NCBI RefSeq assembly: GCF_001425705.1
Contig: NZ_LMDC01000029.1
Location: forward strand, 62,001 to 126,000
Length of the DNA: 64,000 bases
Origin: Pelomonas sp. Root1217
GTDB lineage: Bacteria; Pseudomonadota; Gammaproteobacteria; Burkholderiales; Burkholderiaceae_C
Reading direction: 5' to 3'
How positions within the stretch are numbered: the first letter of the stretch is position 1; every line of letters starts with the position of its first letter. The notes beneath the pieces are model-generated. The model worked only from the letters and a program-made list of their open reading frames with translations, was not told where the DNA came from and did no database searches. Of this stretch, positions 31,976 through 40,799 are shown one piece after another. The translations under genes were made by a program, and so were the position numbers.

Positions 31976-33003
31976 TCAGGGAACTTGGCTTTCGACCGCG
32001 CTTCGGCCGGCGAGATGATGTTGCGGCGGACCAGGTCGGTGAGGTTCTGGTCCAGCGTCTGCATGCCTTGCGAGTTGCCGGTCTGGATGGACGAGTACAT
32101 CTGCGCGACCTTGTTTTCGCGGATCAGGTTGCGGATGGCCGAGGTGCCCAGCATGATCTCGTGGGCGGCGACGCGGCCGGTGCCGTCCTTCAGCTTGCAC
32201 AGGCTCTGCGAGATGACCGCCACCAGCGATTCGGACACCATCGCCCGCACCATCTCCTTCTCGGCCGCGGGGAAGACGTCGACGATGCGGTCCACCGTCT
32301 TGGCGGCCGACGAAGTGTGCAGCGTGCCGAACACCAAGTGACCCGTCTCGGCCGCGGTCAGCGCCAGGCGGATGGTTTCCAGGTCGCGCATTTCACCCAC
32401 CAGCACGCAGTCCGGGTCTTCGCGCAGCGCCGAGCGCAGGGCGTTCGCGAACGAGTGCGTATGCGGGCCGACCTCGCGCTGGTTGATCAGGCTCTTCTTG
32501 CTCTCGTGCACGAACTCGATCGGGTCCTCGATGGTGAGGATGTGGCCGTACTCGTTCTCGTTGAGGTGGTTGACCATGGCCGCCAGCGTCGTGCTCTTGC
32601 CCGAGCCGGTCGGCCCGGTCACCAGCACCATGCCGCGCGGCTTGAGCGCCAGCTCGGCAAAGACCTTGGGCGCGGCGAGCTGCTCCAGGCTGAGGATCTT
32701 GCTCGGAATCGTCCGGAACACGGCACCGGCGCCACGGTTCTGGTTGAAGGCGTTGACGCGAAAGCGCGCCAGGCCCTGGATCTCGAAGGAGAAGTCGACT
32801 TCCAGCGTCTCCTCGTACATCTTGCGCTGGGAGTCGTTCATGATGTCGTACACCATGTCGTGGACCGCGCGGTGGTCCAGGGCCTCGACATTGATGCGAC
32901 GCACGTCGCCATGCACCCGGATCATCGGCGGCAGGCCGGCCGAGAGGTGCAGGTCCGACGCCTTGTTCTTGACCGAAAATGCCAGCAGCTGAGTGATGTC
33001 CAT
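31960..33003 (-). CDS. pilT: type IV pilus retraction ATPase PilT
   Basis: 347 residues from the ATG at 33003 (MDITQLLAFSVKNKASDLH). Walker A GPTGSGKSTT, Asp box LTIEDPIEFVHESKKS, Walker B VLVGEMRD, His box GTLHTSSAAKT and the diagnostic AIRNLIRENK near the C-terminus, needed for retraction in known PilT. It depolymerises pili for twitching motility and DNA uptake. It is divergent from yggS with only 27 bp between the starts, the classic pilT-yggS arrangement. Confidence 0.97.
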   Translation of the reverse strand: MDITQLLAFSVKNKASDLHLSAGLPPMIRVHGDVRRINVEALDHRAVHDMVYDIMNDSQRKMYEETLEVDFSFEIQGLARFRVNAFNQNRGAGAVFRTIPSKILSLEQLAAPKVFAELALKPRGMVLVTGPTGSGKSTTLAAMVNHLNENEYGHILTIEDPIEFVHESKKSLINQREVGPHTHSFANALRSALREDPDCVLVGEMRDLETIRLALTAAETGHLVFGTLHTSSAAKTVDRIVDVFPAAEKEMVRAMVSESLVAVISQSLCKLKDGTGRVAAHEIMLGTSAIRNLIRENKVAQMYSSIQTGNSQGMQTLDQNLTDLVRRNIISPAEARSKAKFPENFPG

Positions 33004-33030
33004 GATGATCTGTGGAGTGCTCAGACCATT

Positions 33031-33708
33031 ATGGCGATCTCCGACTCCCTTCAAGCCACCAAAAATCGCATCGCTGCGGCATGTGCCTCAACCGGCCGCC
33101 CGCCCCAGGCGGTCCGTCTGCTCGTCGTCAGCAAGACCTTCCCGGCCGCTGCCGTGCGCGAGGCCTTTGCGGCTGGCGTCCGCGCCTTCGGAGAGAACTA
33201 TGTGCAGGAAGGCCTGGTCAAGATCGGCGAGCTGAGCGACCTGCGCGGCGAGATCGAATGGCATCTGATCGGCCCGCTGCAGTCCAACAAGACCAAGCCC
33301 GTGGCCGAACAGTTCGACTGGGTGCACAGCGTGGACCGGCTCAAGATCGCCCAGCGGCTGTCCGAGCAACGGCCGGCGGAGCTGGCGCCGCTCAATGTCT
33401 GCCTGCAAGTCAACATCAGCGGCGAGGCCAGCAAGAGCGGCCTCTTGGCCGATGAGGTGGCGGCGTTGGCGCGCGAAGTCGCCGCCCTGCCCCGGCTCAA
33501 GCTGCGGGGCCTGATGGCCGTGCCTGAACCCGGTCCCGGCGCCCTGGCCCAGCACCAGGCGATGGCGGCACTGTTCGAAAGCCTGAAATCCGAAGGCCAG
33601 GACCTGGACACCCTGTCCCTGGGCATGAGCGCCGACCTGGAGGACGCGATCACGGCCGGCTCCACGATGGTGCGCGTGGGCAGCGCCATCTTCGGGGCAC
33701 GGGCATGA
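33031..33708 (+). CDS. yggS: YggS/PLPBP-family pyridoxal-phosphate homeostasis protein
   Basis: 225 residues from the ATG at 33031. Features: RLLVVSKTFPAAAVREA with the PLP Lys, FGENYVQE, WHLIGPLQSNKTKPV, HSVDRLKIA and LSLGMSADLEDAI near the C-terminus. The protein carries PLP without known enzymatic activity and buffers vitamin B6. The stop overlaps the start of the next cytochrome gene by ATGA. Confidence 0.95.
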   Translation: MAISDSLQATKNRIAAACASTGRPPQAVRLLVVSKTFPAAAVREAFAAGVRAFGENYVQEGLVKIGELSDLRGEIEWHLIGPLQSNKTKPVAEQFDWVHSVDRLKIAQRLSEQRPAELAPLNVCLQVNISGEASKSGLLADEVAALAREVAALPRLKLRGLMAVPEPGPGALAQHQAMAALFESLKSEGQDLDTLSLGMSADLEDAITAGSTMVRVGSAIFGARA

Positions 33709-34382
33709 GGGCGGCCTGGCTGCTGGCCACTGCTGCCTTGGCCGCACAAGCGCAGCCCGTTCCCGACACACTCGCCCAACGCGCCCTGGCCTGCACCGGC
33801 TGCCATGGCAAGGAGGGGCGCGCCGCGCCCGACGGCTACTACCCCCGCCTGGCCGGAAAACCGGCCGGCTACCTCTACAACCAGCTGCTGAACTTCCGCG
33901 ACGGCCGGCGTGACTACGGTTTGATGAGCGAACTCATCGCGCCGCTGTCCGATGCCTATCTGCAGGAACTGGCCGGGCATTTCGCGTCGCTGGATCTGCC
34001 TTACTCACCGCCACAAAAGCCTGGCCTTCCCGCCGACGAGCTGGCCCGCGCCGAGGCGCTGGTGAGCCGCGGCGACGCCGCCCGCCGCTTGCCGGCCTGC
34101 ACCGCCTGCCATGGCGAGCGCCTGACGGGGACTCAGCCCGCCATCCCCGGCCTGCTCGGTCTGTCGCGCGACTATCTGAACGGCCAGCTCGGCGCGTGGC
34201 GCAGCGGCCAGCGCCGCGCGCGGGCGCCCGACTGCATGGCACAGATCGCCAAGACCCTGACCGAGCCTGAGATCAACGCGATCACGCAATTCCTCGCTGG
34301 CCGGGCGCTGCCGGCGGACCCGCATCCGGCGCCCACCCTGGCCGCGCCGCCGCCCCTGCGCTGCGGCGGCCTGCCGCCATGA
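33705..34382 (+). CDS. diheme c-type cytochrome (cytochrome c4-like)
   Basis: 225 residues. Signal-like N-terminus MRAAWLLATAALAAQAQ. Two heme c sites: CTGCH (first domain) and CTACH (second domain), each followed by a downstream Met region (LMSELIAPLSD; CMAQIAKTLTE). Tandem class I domains and size match cytochrome c4-like electron carriers in the periplasm. It ends in a Pro-rich tail with a late Cys. It overlaps yggS upstream and the triheme cytochrome downstream by ATGA, so all three are translationally coupled. Confidence 0.87.
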   Translation: MRAAWLLATAALAAQAQPVPDTLAQRALACTGCHGKEGRAAPDGYYPRLAGKPAGYLYNQLLNFRDGRRDYGLMSELIAPLSDAYLQELAGHFASLDLPYSPPQKPGLPADELARAEALVSRGDAARRLPACTACHGERLTGTQPAIPGLLGLSRDYLNGQLGAWRSGQRRARAPDCMAQIAKTLTEPEINAITQFLAGRALPADPHPAPTLAAPPPLRCGGLPP

Positions 34383-35656
34383 AGCGCCTCTTGATCGGCC
34401 TCGCGTTGCTGGCCCTGCTGGCCCTAACCACCGCTTTCGGGTTGCTGGCCTGGCAACGCACCGTAGGGGACGCAACGCCGCCCTCCACCGCGCCAGTCAG
34501 CCTGGAGCGCGGCGCCTACCTCGCCGCCGTGGGCAATTGCGCCGGCTGCCACACGGCCCGCGGTGGCGAACGCCTGGCCGGCGGCCGGGCGATCCCGACG
34601 CCCTTTGGCACCGCCTTCTCATCCAATCTGACGCCCGACGCCACCGGCCTGGGTGGCTGGAGCAGCAACGACTTCTGGCAGGCGCTGCATTCAGGCCGCA
34701 ACCGCGACGGCCGCCTGCTGGTGCCGGCTCATCCGATCACCAACACCACCCTCGTCAGCCGCGAGGAAGCCGACGCCCTGTATGCCTGGCTGCAGGCCCA
34801 GCCAGCCGCGACCGCGCCACGCCGCGAGCATGAGCTGCGCTGGCCGTACGGGAGCCAGTTGGCCGTCGCCGTCTGGCGGACCTTGTACTTCAGGCCCGGG
34901 GTCTATCAACCCGACCCGGCCCGGGACGCGGCCTGGAACCGCGGCGCCTATCTCAGCCAGGGCCTGGCCCATTGCAGCGCCTGCCACGCCGGCCGCAATG
35001 CGCTGGGTGGCGACCAGGGCCCAGCGGATTTTCGCGGTGGCTTGCTGGCCGGCCTGGGCTGGGTGGCCCCTTCGCTGCATGACCCGGCCGAGGCCGGCGT
35101 GCAGCGCTGGCCGACCGAGACGCTGCAACGCTGGCTGCGCGACGGCAAGGCGCAAGGCCATGTGGCGCTCGGGCCGATGGCCGAGGTCGTCATCGGCAGC
35201 ACTGCGGCGCTGAATGATGCCGATCTCGCCGCGATGAGCAGCTATCTGCGCGCCTTGCCCGAGCAGGCCGTCGCCCGCTCCGAGCCAGCCGAGCCGGATG
35301 CGCGCCGCCGCGAGCGCGGTGCCGGTCTCTACCGCGAGCACTGCGCCGCCTGCCACGGCGAGCAGGGCCAGGGCCGGCGCGACGAAAGCGGAGTCATGGC
35401 CTACCCGGCGCTGGTTGGCAGCCGCTTGGTCACCCAGGCCAGCGCCGCCAACCTGATCCGCCTCATCGAGCGTGGCGGCTTCGCGCCGGCGACGCCCGGC
35501 AACCCGCGCCCCTACGGCATGCCGCCCTTCGCGGGCGTGCTGGGCGCCGAAGACCTGGCCGCGCTGATCAGCCATCTGCGGGCATCCTTCGGCCACGCTG
35601 CCGGCGAAGTCGACGCCGTCGAGGTGCTCAGGCTGCGCGCCGCAGCGGCCCGTTGA
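34379..35656 (+). CDS. triheme c-type cytochrome (alcohol/gluconate dehydrogenase cytochrome-subunit type)
   Basis: 425 residues. An N-terminal hydrophobic segment (LLIGLALLALLALTTAFGLL) acts as signal or anchor. Heme sites are CAGCH, CSACH and CAACH, in three class I domains. ERGAYLAAVGNCAGCHTARGG and GRAIPTPFGTAFSSNLTPD are typical of cytochrome subunits of membrane alcohol, sorbitol or gluconate dehydrogenases. No flavo- or quinoprotein subunit is adjacent, so its electron donor is unknown; the PQQ-type protein at 25929 is only a remote candidate. Confidence 0.88.
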   Translation: MKRLLIGLALLALLALTTAFGLLAWQRTVGDATPPSTAPVSLERGAYLAAVGNCAGCHTARGGERLAGGRAIPTPFGTAFSSNLTPDATGLGGWSSNDFWQALHSGRNRDGRLLVPAHPITNTTLVSREEADALYAWLQAQPAATAPRREHELRWPYGSQLAVAVWRTLYFRPGVYQPDPARDAAWNRGAYLSQGLAHCSACHAGRNALGGDQGPADFRGGLLAGLGWVAPSLHDPAEAGVQRWPTETLQRWLRDGKAQGHVALGPMAEVVIGSTAALNDADLAAMSSYLRALPEQAVARSEPAEPDARRRERGAGLYREHCAACHGEQGQGRRDESGVMAYPALVGSRLVTQASAANLIRLIERGGFAPATPGNPRPYGMPPFAGVLGAEDLAALISHLRASFGHAAGEVDAVEVLRLRAAAAR

Positions 35657-35773
35657 GGCCACAAGCCCCTGGGCGCGGGGGCCGATGTGAACGACTTCAC
35701 GCAAGCCTGCCGCAGCCAGGTAGCAAATGGTCACAGGTCGCGACACACTGCGCGCGGCTCCCGGGTAGGGCCG

Positions 35774-35800
35774 TCAAAAACAGGGCCGAGAGGCCTACAG
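35774..35800 (+). promoter_or_regulatory. possible sigma-28 (FliA) promoter for the chemoreceptor
   Basis: TCAA (35774-35777), 15 bases, then GCCTACAG (35793-35800). The FliA pattern is TCAA/TAAA-N15-GCCGATAA; the -35 core and spacing fit and the -10 matches at five of eight positions. It lies about 67 bases before the chemoreceptor ATG. The remainder of the 35657-35866 gap holds no gene. Confidence 0.4.
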
Positions 35801-35866
35801 TCGTCGTTGAATTCAAGAGCGGCAGCCCGCCGCCGATACCCGATCACCGGACAAGGACCTGAACAG

Positions 35867-37414
35867 ATGAACTTCCTGACGCAATTGCGTATTGGCCATC
35901 GCCTGGCCTTGAGCTTTGGCCTGCTCATTTTGCTGCTGGTGGGCATCGGCATTTACGGCGCGAAGAATGCGAACGGCCTGGCCAAGGATCTGGACCGCAC
36001 CGCCAACTCCAGCCTCTTCAAGATTGGCGCAGCCAACGGTCTGGAAAGCCAGGTCAACATCATTTCGCGCGCCGTGCGCGACCTGCTGCTGCTGGACACC
36101 GCAGGCGCCATCAAGAAGCAGAAGAAGGCCATCGCCGACGCGCTGGAAGAAGGCGAGAAGCAGCTGGCCGGTCTGGAAGGCGCCGTCGCCGGCGATACGG
36201 AAAAGGCCGCCGTCAGCGAGGTGCGTCAGCACAAGACCAAGTTCCTGGCTGCGCTCGAGAAATTCCAGAAGATCCAGGCCGATGGCACGCCCGATGAAGC
36301 CCGCGAAAGCCTGATCACCGACCTGCGCCCCGCCCAGGCCGCGCTGCAGGAAGGCCTGAAGAAGCTGGTCGATATGCAGTTCGAAAGCGGTAAGGCCCTG
36401 GCCACGTCCGGCGTCGACCTGGCCCGCTTCTCAGTCTGGGTGACCATCATCCTGCTGGTCGTGGCCGTGGTCATCGGCATCGGTGGCGGCCTCGTCATCA
36501 CCCGCTCCATCGTCGCTCCGGCCCGCAAGGCCCAGCTGGCCGCCGAAGCCATCGCCGCCGGCGATCTGACGCAAGACATCCGCGTCGAAGGCCGCGACGA
36601 ACTCAGCCAGATGCTGCAGGCCATGAAGGACATGCAGCAAGCTCTCTCGGGCGTCGTGCGCGATGTGTCCACCGCCGCCAGCGAGGTGGCCCATAACTCC
36701 GGCTCCATCGCCGACAGCAATTCCAACCTGGCCGAGCGCACGACGCGTTCCGCCGCCAGCCTGCAGAACACCGCCGCCTCGGTGGAAGAGATCGCCTCCA
36801 CACTCAAGGGCGCCAGCGACCTGACCCGCCGCGCCGCCGGCATCGCCGTGACAGCCCGCCAGGCCGCCAGCAATGGGGGCGCCGTTGTCTCCAAGGTCGT
36901 CGAGACCATGGAAGAGATCAGCGCCAGCTCCAAGAAGATCGGCGACATCATCGGCGTGATCGACGGCATCGCCTTCCAGACCAACATCCTGGCCCTGAAC
37001 GCGGCCGTGGAAGCCGCCCGGGCCGGCGAGCATGGCCGCGGCTTCGCCGTGGTGGCCGCCGAAGTCCGCGCGCTGGCCCAGCGCTCGGCCGGTGCCGCCA
37101 AGGAAATCAAGGTGCTGATCCAGGAATCGACCGTGAAGGTCGAGAACGGCACGACGCTGGTGAACAACGCGGGCGTCACCATCCGCAGCGTCGTTGACGA
37201 AGTCAACAACATGGGTCAGCTGATCGAGGAAATCTCGCACTCTGCCCACGAGCAGGCCGCCGGCGTCGGCGTCGTCAACGGCGCCATGAACGAGCTCGAC
37301 AAGGCCACACAGCAGAACACCAGCCTGGTCGGCGACCTCAGCCGCTCGGCCGACGCCCTGCGCGACAGCTCGACCCGCCTGATTGAAGCCGTCGGCTTCT
37401 TCCGGGCCGCCTGA
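35867..37414 (+). CDS. methyl-accepting chemotaxis protein
   Basis: 515 residues from the ATG at 35867, with AAGGA upstream. TM1 (about 10-32), a periplasmic four-helix-bundle sensor (about 33-185), TM2 ([22 protein letters not shown]), HAMP, then the cytoplasmic signalling hairpin with [18 protein letters not shown] and [20 protein letters not shown]. The tip matches Tsr-type receptors. No C-terminal CheR-docking pentapeptide (NWETF type) is present. No cheA/cheW cluster is nearby, but cheZ is about 9 kb downstream. Confidence 0.95.
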   Translation: MNFLTQLRIGHRLALSFGLLILLLVGIGIYGAKNANGLAKDLDRTANSSLFKIGAANGLESQVNIISRAVRDLLLLDTAGAIKKQKKAIADALEEGEKQLAGLEGAVAGDTEKAAVSEVRQHKTKFLAALEKFQKIQADGTPDEARESLITDLRPAQAALQEGLKKLVDMQFESGKALATSGVDLARFSVWVTIILLVVAVVIGIGGGLVITRSIVAPARKAQLAAEAIAAGDLTQDIRVEGRDELSQMLQAMKDMQQALSGVVRDVSTAASEVAHNSGSIADSNSNLAERTTRSAASLQNTAASVEEIASTLKGASDLTRRAAGIAVTARQAASNGGAVVSKVVETMEEISASSKKIGDIIGVIDGIAFQTNILALNAAVEAARAGEHGRGFAVVAAEVRALAQRSAGAAKEIKVLIQESTVKVENGTTLVNNAGVTIRSVVDEVNNMGQLIEEISHSAHEQAAGVGVVNGAMNELDKATQQNTSLVGDLSRSADALRDSSTRLIEAVGFFRAA

Positions 37415-37444
37415 ACCCTTTTCATCCATCGCCCGAGGCCCGCC

Positions 37445-37762
37445 ATGTCATTCCTGCGTTCCGCCACCGTCCTGGCCGCCAGCCTGATGCTGGCCCTGGC
37501 CGCCCAGGCCGCCCCCAAGGTCGTCAAGAAGGTGCCACCTGAATTCCCGGCCGAGGCCTCCAAGAAGGGCATCTCCACCGGCTCGGTCAAGGCCAAGATG
37601 ACGATCGAAGCCGACGGCAAGGTCAGCGACGTCGAGATCGTCGAAGCCGAGCCGAAGCGGGTGTTCGACCGCGCCGTGAAGGCCGCCCTGATGGAGTGGA
37701 AGTTCGAGCCCGGCGAAAAGGCCACCCACGAAGTCAAGCTCGTTTTCAAGAACGAGGACTGA
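37445..37762 (+). CDS. exported stand-alone TonB C-terminal domain protein
   Basis: 105 residues: signal peptide ending AAQAA, then a complete TonB-CTD (VPPEFPAEASKKG, GSVKAKMTIEADGKVSDVEIVEAEP, FDRAVKAALMEWKFEP). The usual Pro-rich spacer and N-terminal membrane anchor are missing, so it is likely a free periplasmic protein rather than an energy transducer. It follows the chemoreceptor by 30 bp and ends with a strong terminator, suggesting cotranscription. Confidence 0.85.
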   Translation: MSFLRSATVLAASLMLALAAQAAPKVVKKVPPEFPAEASKKGISTGSVKAKMTIEADGKVSDVEIVEAEPKRVFDRAVKAALMEWKFEPGEKATHEVKLVFKNED

Positions 37763-37770
37763 CACTGGAC

Positions 37771-37797
37771 AGAAAGGCCGCCTGCGCGGCCTTTCTC
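37771..37797 (+). terminator. rho-independent terminator after the TonB-domain gene
   Basis: AGAAAGGCCGC (37771-37781) and GCGGCCTTTCT (37786-37796) form an 11-bp perfect stem with loop CTGC, the 3' arm ending in TTTCTC. It lies eight bases after the stop. Confidence 0.75.
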
Positions 37798-37848
37798 GCC
37801 TGTGTCAGGACTTGCGCCATGCAGGGCGCAAGGCAGGAGAAGCGCGCT

Positions 37849-38247
37849 TTACCGCTTCATCACCGGCAACTCGCCGGTCCGGTCCGTGGGCTGCCACCAG
37901 TGCACCCCACCCGCCACCAGCATCACCGTCACCACGGCGCCTCCGGCCAGCAAGCCCAGGCGCCGTTTCTTTTGCGCCTGCCGGGCTCGCACGCGAGTGC
38001 CGCCAGCCGATGCGCGAAGTGCCGGGCTGAGATGGGCCTGCGACAGCCGCTTCAGATTCACCGCCTGCTTGCGACCGTCACGGCTCGTGACAATTTCAAA
38101 GCTCAGCGGCTCATCCATTCGAGGACCCTCGCCGTCCGTTGGGAAGGCGGCCAGGCCAACGAAGACTTCTTCTCCCCCGCCAGACGGCCGGATGGCGCCG
38201 TAGCCGGCATCCTGGTTCCACGCGCTCAATACGCCTTCGAATCTCAT
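37849..38247 (-). CDS. cold-shock-domain protein with a C-terminal membrane segment
   Basis: 132 residues from the ATG at 38247 (MRFEGVLSAWNQDAGYG), with GAGG at a good distance. Residues 1-70 form a CspA-like domain (GVLSAWNQDAGYGAIRP, EEVFVGLAAF, EPLSFEIVTSRDGRKQAVNL), though RNP1 is degenerate (GYGAI for GFGFI). A basic linker (RARQAQKKRR) leads to one TM helix (LGLLAGGAVVTVMLVAGGV) and a short tail. A membrane-tethered nucleic-acid-binding protein is implied. Divergent from ylqF. Confidence 0.82.
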   Translation of the reverse strand: MRFEGVLSAWNQDAGYGAIRPSGGGEEVFVGLAAFPTDGEGPRMDEPLSFEIVTSRDGRKQAVNLKRLSQAHLSPALRASAGGTRVRARQAQKKRRLGLLAGGAVVTVMLVAGGVHWWQPTDRTGELPVMKR

Positions 38248-38264
38248 ATTCACCTCAACGACTA

Positions 38265-38281
38265 CCCCCAGATCTTGGGGG
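38265..38281. promoter_or_regulatory. palindrome in the leader of the cold-shock-domain gene
   Basis: CCCCCA-GATCT-TGGGGG, six perfect pairs around five bases, about 18 bp before the ATG and close to its ribosome-binding site. It could be a protein-binding site in the divergent promoter or an RNA hairpin that controls translation. Confidence 0.4.
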
Positions 38282-38355
38282 ACGCCGCGCAGGCGGCCGC
38301 AACCGGATGTAAGCCAACGACAATCCGCCCTCCCGAATTCCCACCTCTGCTGCGC

Positions 38356-39321
38356 ATGCCCATCAACTGGTTCCCCGGCCATATGAATTCCACCCGTCAG
38401 GCGATCAAGGATCGCGTGAAGGCGGGGCTGGACGTGGTCATCGAACTGCTCGACGCGCGCCTGCCGGGCTCCAGCAGCAACCCGCTGCTGGCGGCGCTGA
38501 CGACGGGACGGCCGTCGCTGAAGGTGTTGAACAAGCAGGATCTGGCCGACCCGACCCAGACCACCGCCTGGCTGGACTACTACAACGCCCAGGCGCATAC
38601 CCGCGCCATCGCGCTGGACGCTGGCGACAAGGCGCCGGCGCGCGCCCTCATCAAGGCCTGCCGCGAGCTCGCACCGCTGCGCGGCGACATGCACAAGCCG
38701 CTGCGGGTGCTGATCTGCGGCATTCCCAACGTCGGCAAGAGCACGCTGATCAACACCCTGGTCGGCAAGCGCGCGGCAAAGACCGGCGACGAGCCGGGCA
38801 TCACCAAGCTCGAGCAGAAGTTCGTGCTGGAGAACGGTTTCTACCTGTTCGACACACCGGGCATGCTGTGGCCCCGCATCGCCATCGCGCAGAGCGGCTA
38901 CAACCTGGCCGCCAGCGGCGCCATCGGCCGCAATGCCTTCGACGAGGAGGAAGTGGCGCTGGAGCTGATCGCCGTGCTCAAGCGCCACTACCCCGAGCGG
39001 CTGCAGCAGCGCTACGGCCTCACCGAGTTGGGCACCGACGACGCCGTGCTGGAGGCCATCGGAGCCAAGCGCGGCGCCAAGGTCCGCGGTGGCGGTGTGC
39101 TGATGCACAAGGCCGCCGAGGCGCTGCTGATGGACTTCCGCGGCGGGGCGCTCGGTTGCATCACGCTGGAGACCCCGGACGAGATGACGGCCTGGCGCCG
39201 GGCCGCTGCAGAGGAGGAAGAGCGCAAGGCCGCCGAGGCAGAGGCCGCGCGTCTGGCCGACAAGGAACGCCGCAGCGGCAAGAGAAAGTCGTCCAGCGGG
39301 GACGCGGAAACAAGCGCGTAA
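38356..39321 (+). CDS. ylqF: ribosome biogenesis GTPase YlqF (RbgA)
   Basis: 321 residues from the ATG at 38356 (MPINWFPGHMNSTRQAI). The circularly permuted GTPase order is visible: LDARLPGSSSNP, then KVLNKQDLAD (G4), then GIPNVGKSTLINTL (G1) and DTPGMLWPR (G3). It acts in maturation of the large ribosomal subunit in Bacillus. The C-terminus has a charged Ala/Glu/Lys-rich tail not seen in short family members. Confidence 0.93.
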   Translation: MPINWFPGHMNSTRQAIKDRVKAGLDVVIELLDARLPGSSSNPLLAALTTGRPSLKVLNKQDLADPTQTTAWLDYYNAQAHTRAIALDAGDKAPARALIKACRELAPLRGDMHKPLRVLICGIPNVGKSTLINTLVGKRAAKTGDEPGITKLEQKFVLENGFYLFDTPGMLWPRIAIAQSGYNLAASGAIGRNAFDEEEVALELIAVLKRHYPERLQQRYGLTELGTDDAVLEAIGAKRGAKVRGGGVLMHKAAEALLMDFRGGALGCITLETPDEMTAWRRAAAEEEERKAAEAEAARLADKERRSGKRKSSSGDAETSA

Positions 39322-39386
39322 ATTCCCGGCCTTGACCGTCTCACCGGCGCGCCTATGCTGGGCCGCCCGGAACGACACGAGACATC

Positions 39387-40799
39387 ATGAGCCGACTCTC
39401 CCTGCTCGACCTCGCCTTCTTCATTGCCGAAAGCGAGGCCAGTCCCAAGCATGTGGCGGGCCTGCACATCCATCAGGTGCCCAAGGGGGTGAAAGGTGGC
39501 GGCGCCAATTTCGCCAAGCAGCTCTATGAGGAGTTCCTGACGCACACCGACGTGCAGGCGCCCTTCGACCAGGTCATCAATTTCGTCTCACCGACGCTGA
39601 TGCCGAGCTGGAGCACGGCCGAATCGGTCGACCTGGCACAGCACGTCTTTTTCCACAAGATGAAGGCCGGCCAGAATGATCGCGAGGCGCTCTATGCGCT
39701 GGCTGCCGATTTGCACGAGCCGGTGCTGGAACGCAGCCGGCCGCTGTGGGAGGTGCATGTCATCGCCGGCCTGTGGGACAGGCAATTCGCCATCTACTAC
39801 AAGATGCACCACGCCGTGGCCGACGGCATCACGATGACGCGCTGGGGCGTCGAGTCGCTGCGCACCACGCCCGACGACGACACCGTCACCCCGGTCTGGA
39901 CCTTGGACCACACCCGCCGCAGCGGCGGCAGCGGTGGCCTCAAGGGCAAGAAGCGGCTGGACCAGGCCGTCGCCGGCACTGTCTGGAAGCAGCTCACCGC
40001 CAACAGCAAGCGCGCCGTCGGCATCGGTCGGCTCACGGCCATGCTGGCGCTGGAAGCCATCAAGCTGACCAAGAATGCCATCGCCCTGCCCTTCATGGCC
40101 AGCCGCGGCACACCCTTCACCGGCAATGCCACGCCGGGCCGCCAGTTCGCCACGACCGCCGTGCCCATGGCCCGCATCGACGCCATCCGCAAGGTGTCGC
40201 GCGCCACGCTCAACCACGTGGCCCTGACCTGCCTGGACGGCGCCATGCACCGCTTTCTGGCCGACGAGGGCATCGAGCTGGACCGACCCATCACCATCCA
40301 GATGCCGGTGAACCTGCGCCGCGAAGGCGAGAAGAACGGCGGCAACAAGATCGGCATCATCCTGGTCGACCTGTCGCCGCCCACCGACGACGCCTATGTG
40401 CGGCTGCGCAATGTCGGCTATTCGCTGCGCAATGTGCGCACGATGATCGACGCCGTCGCGCCCGAGGCGGTCGAGACCTATACCATCCTGACCGGCCTGC
40501 TCGGCCAGATCGCCGGCATGCTCAAGCTGGCCGATGTCGTCACGCCCATGGGCAACACGCTGGTGTCCAACGTACCCGGGCCGGCCAAGCGCCTGTACAT
40601 CAAGGGCGCACCGCTGCTGGAGATGCACCCGATGTCGACGCTGCCGGCCACCCATCTGCTCAACATCACGTTGTTCAGCTATGCCGGCACTCTTTACTTC
40701 GGCCTGATTGCAACCGACGCCCTGCCCAACCTGGGCCGGCTGGCGGCCTATGTGGAGGAAGAGATCGCGACGCTGGAAGAAGCCGTCGGCATTTCATGA
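39387..40799 (+). CDS. WS/DGAT-family wax ester synthase / acyl-CoA:diacylglycerol acyltransferase
   Basis: 470 residues. The catalytic HHxxxDG motif is HHAVADG at His141-His142, after KMHH. Downstream are NVALTCLDGAMHRFL-like and PVNLRREGEKNGGNK motifs (the PLW-type and ND-like regions), and NVPGPAKRLYIKGA. It makes storage wax esters or triacylglycerol from acyl-CoA. It overlaps the acyl-CoA dehydrogenase gene by ATGA and precedes a thiolase, forming a small lipid operon. These enzymes are less common in betaproteobacteria than in Acinetobacter and actinobacteria. Confidence 0.9.
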   Translation: MSRLSLLDLAFFIAESEASPKHVAGLHIHQVPKGVKGGGANFAKQLYEEFLTHTDVQAPFDQVINFVSPTLMPSWSTAESVDLAQHVFFHKMKAGQNDREALYALAADLHEPVLERSRPLWEVHVIAGLWDRQFAIYYKMHHAVADGITMTRWGVESLRTTPDDDTVTPVWTLDHTRRSGGSGGLKGKKRLDQAVAGTVWKQLTANSKRAVGIGRLTAMLALEAIKLTKNAIALPFMASRGTPFTGNATPGRQFATTAVPMARIDAIRKVSRATLNHVALTCLDGAMHRFLADEGIELDRPITIQMPVNLRREGEKNGGNKIGIILVDLSPPTDDAYVRLRNVGYSLRNVRTMIDAVAPEAVETYTILTGLLGQIAGMLKLADVVTPMGNTLVSNVPGPAKRLYIKGAPLLEMHPMSTLPATHLLNITLFSYAGTLYFGLIATDALPNLGRLAAYVEEEIATLEEAVGIS

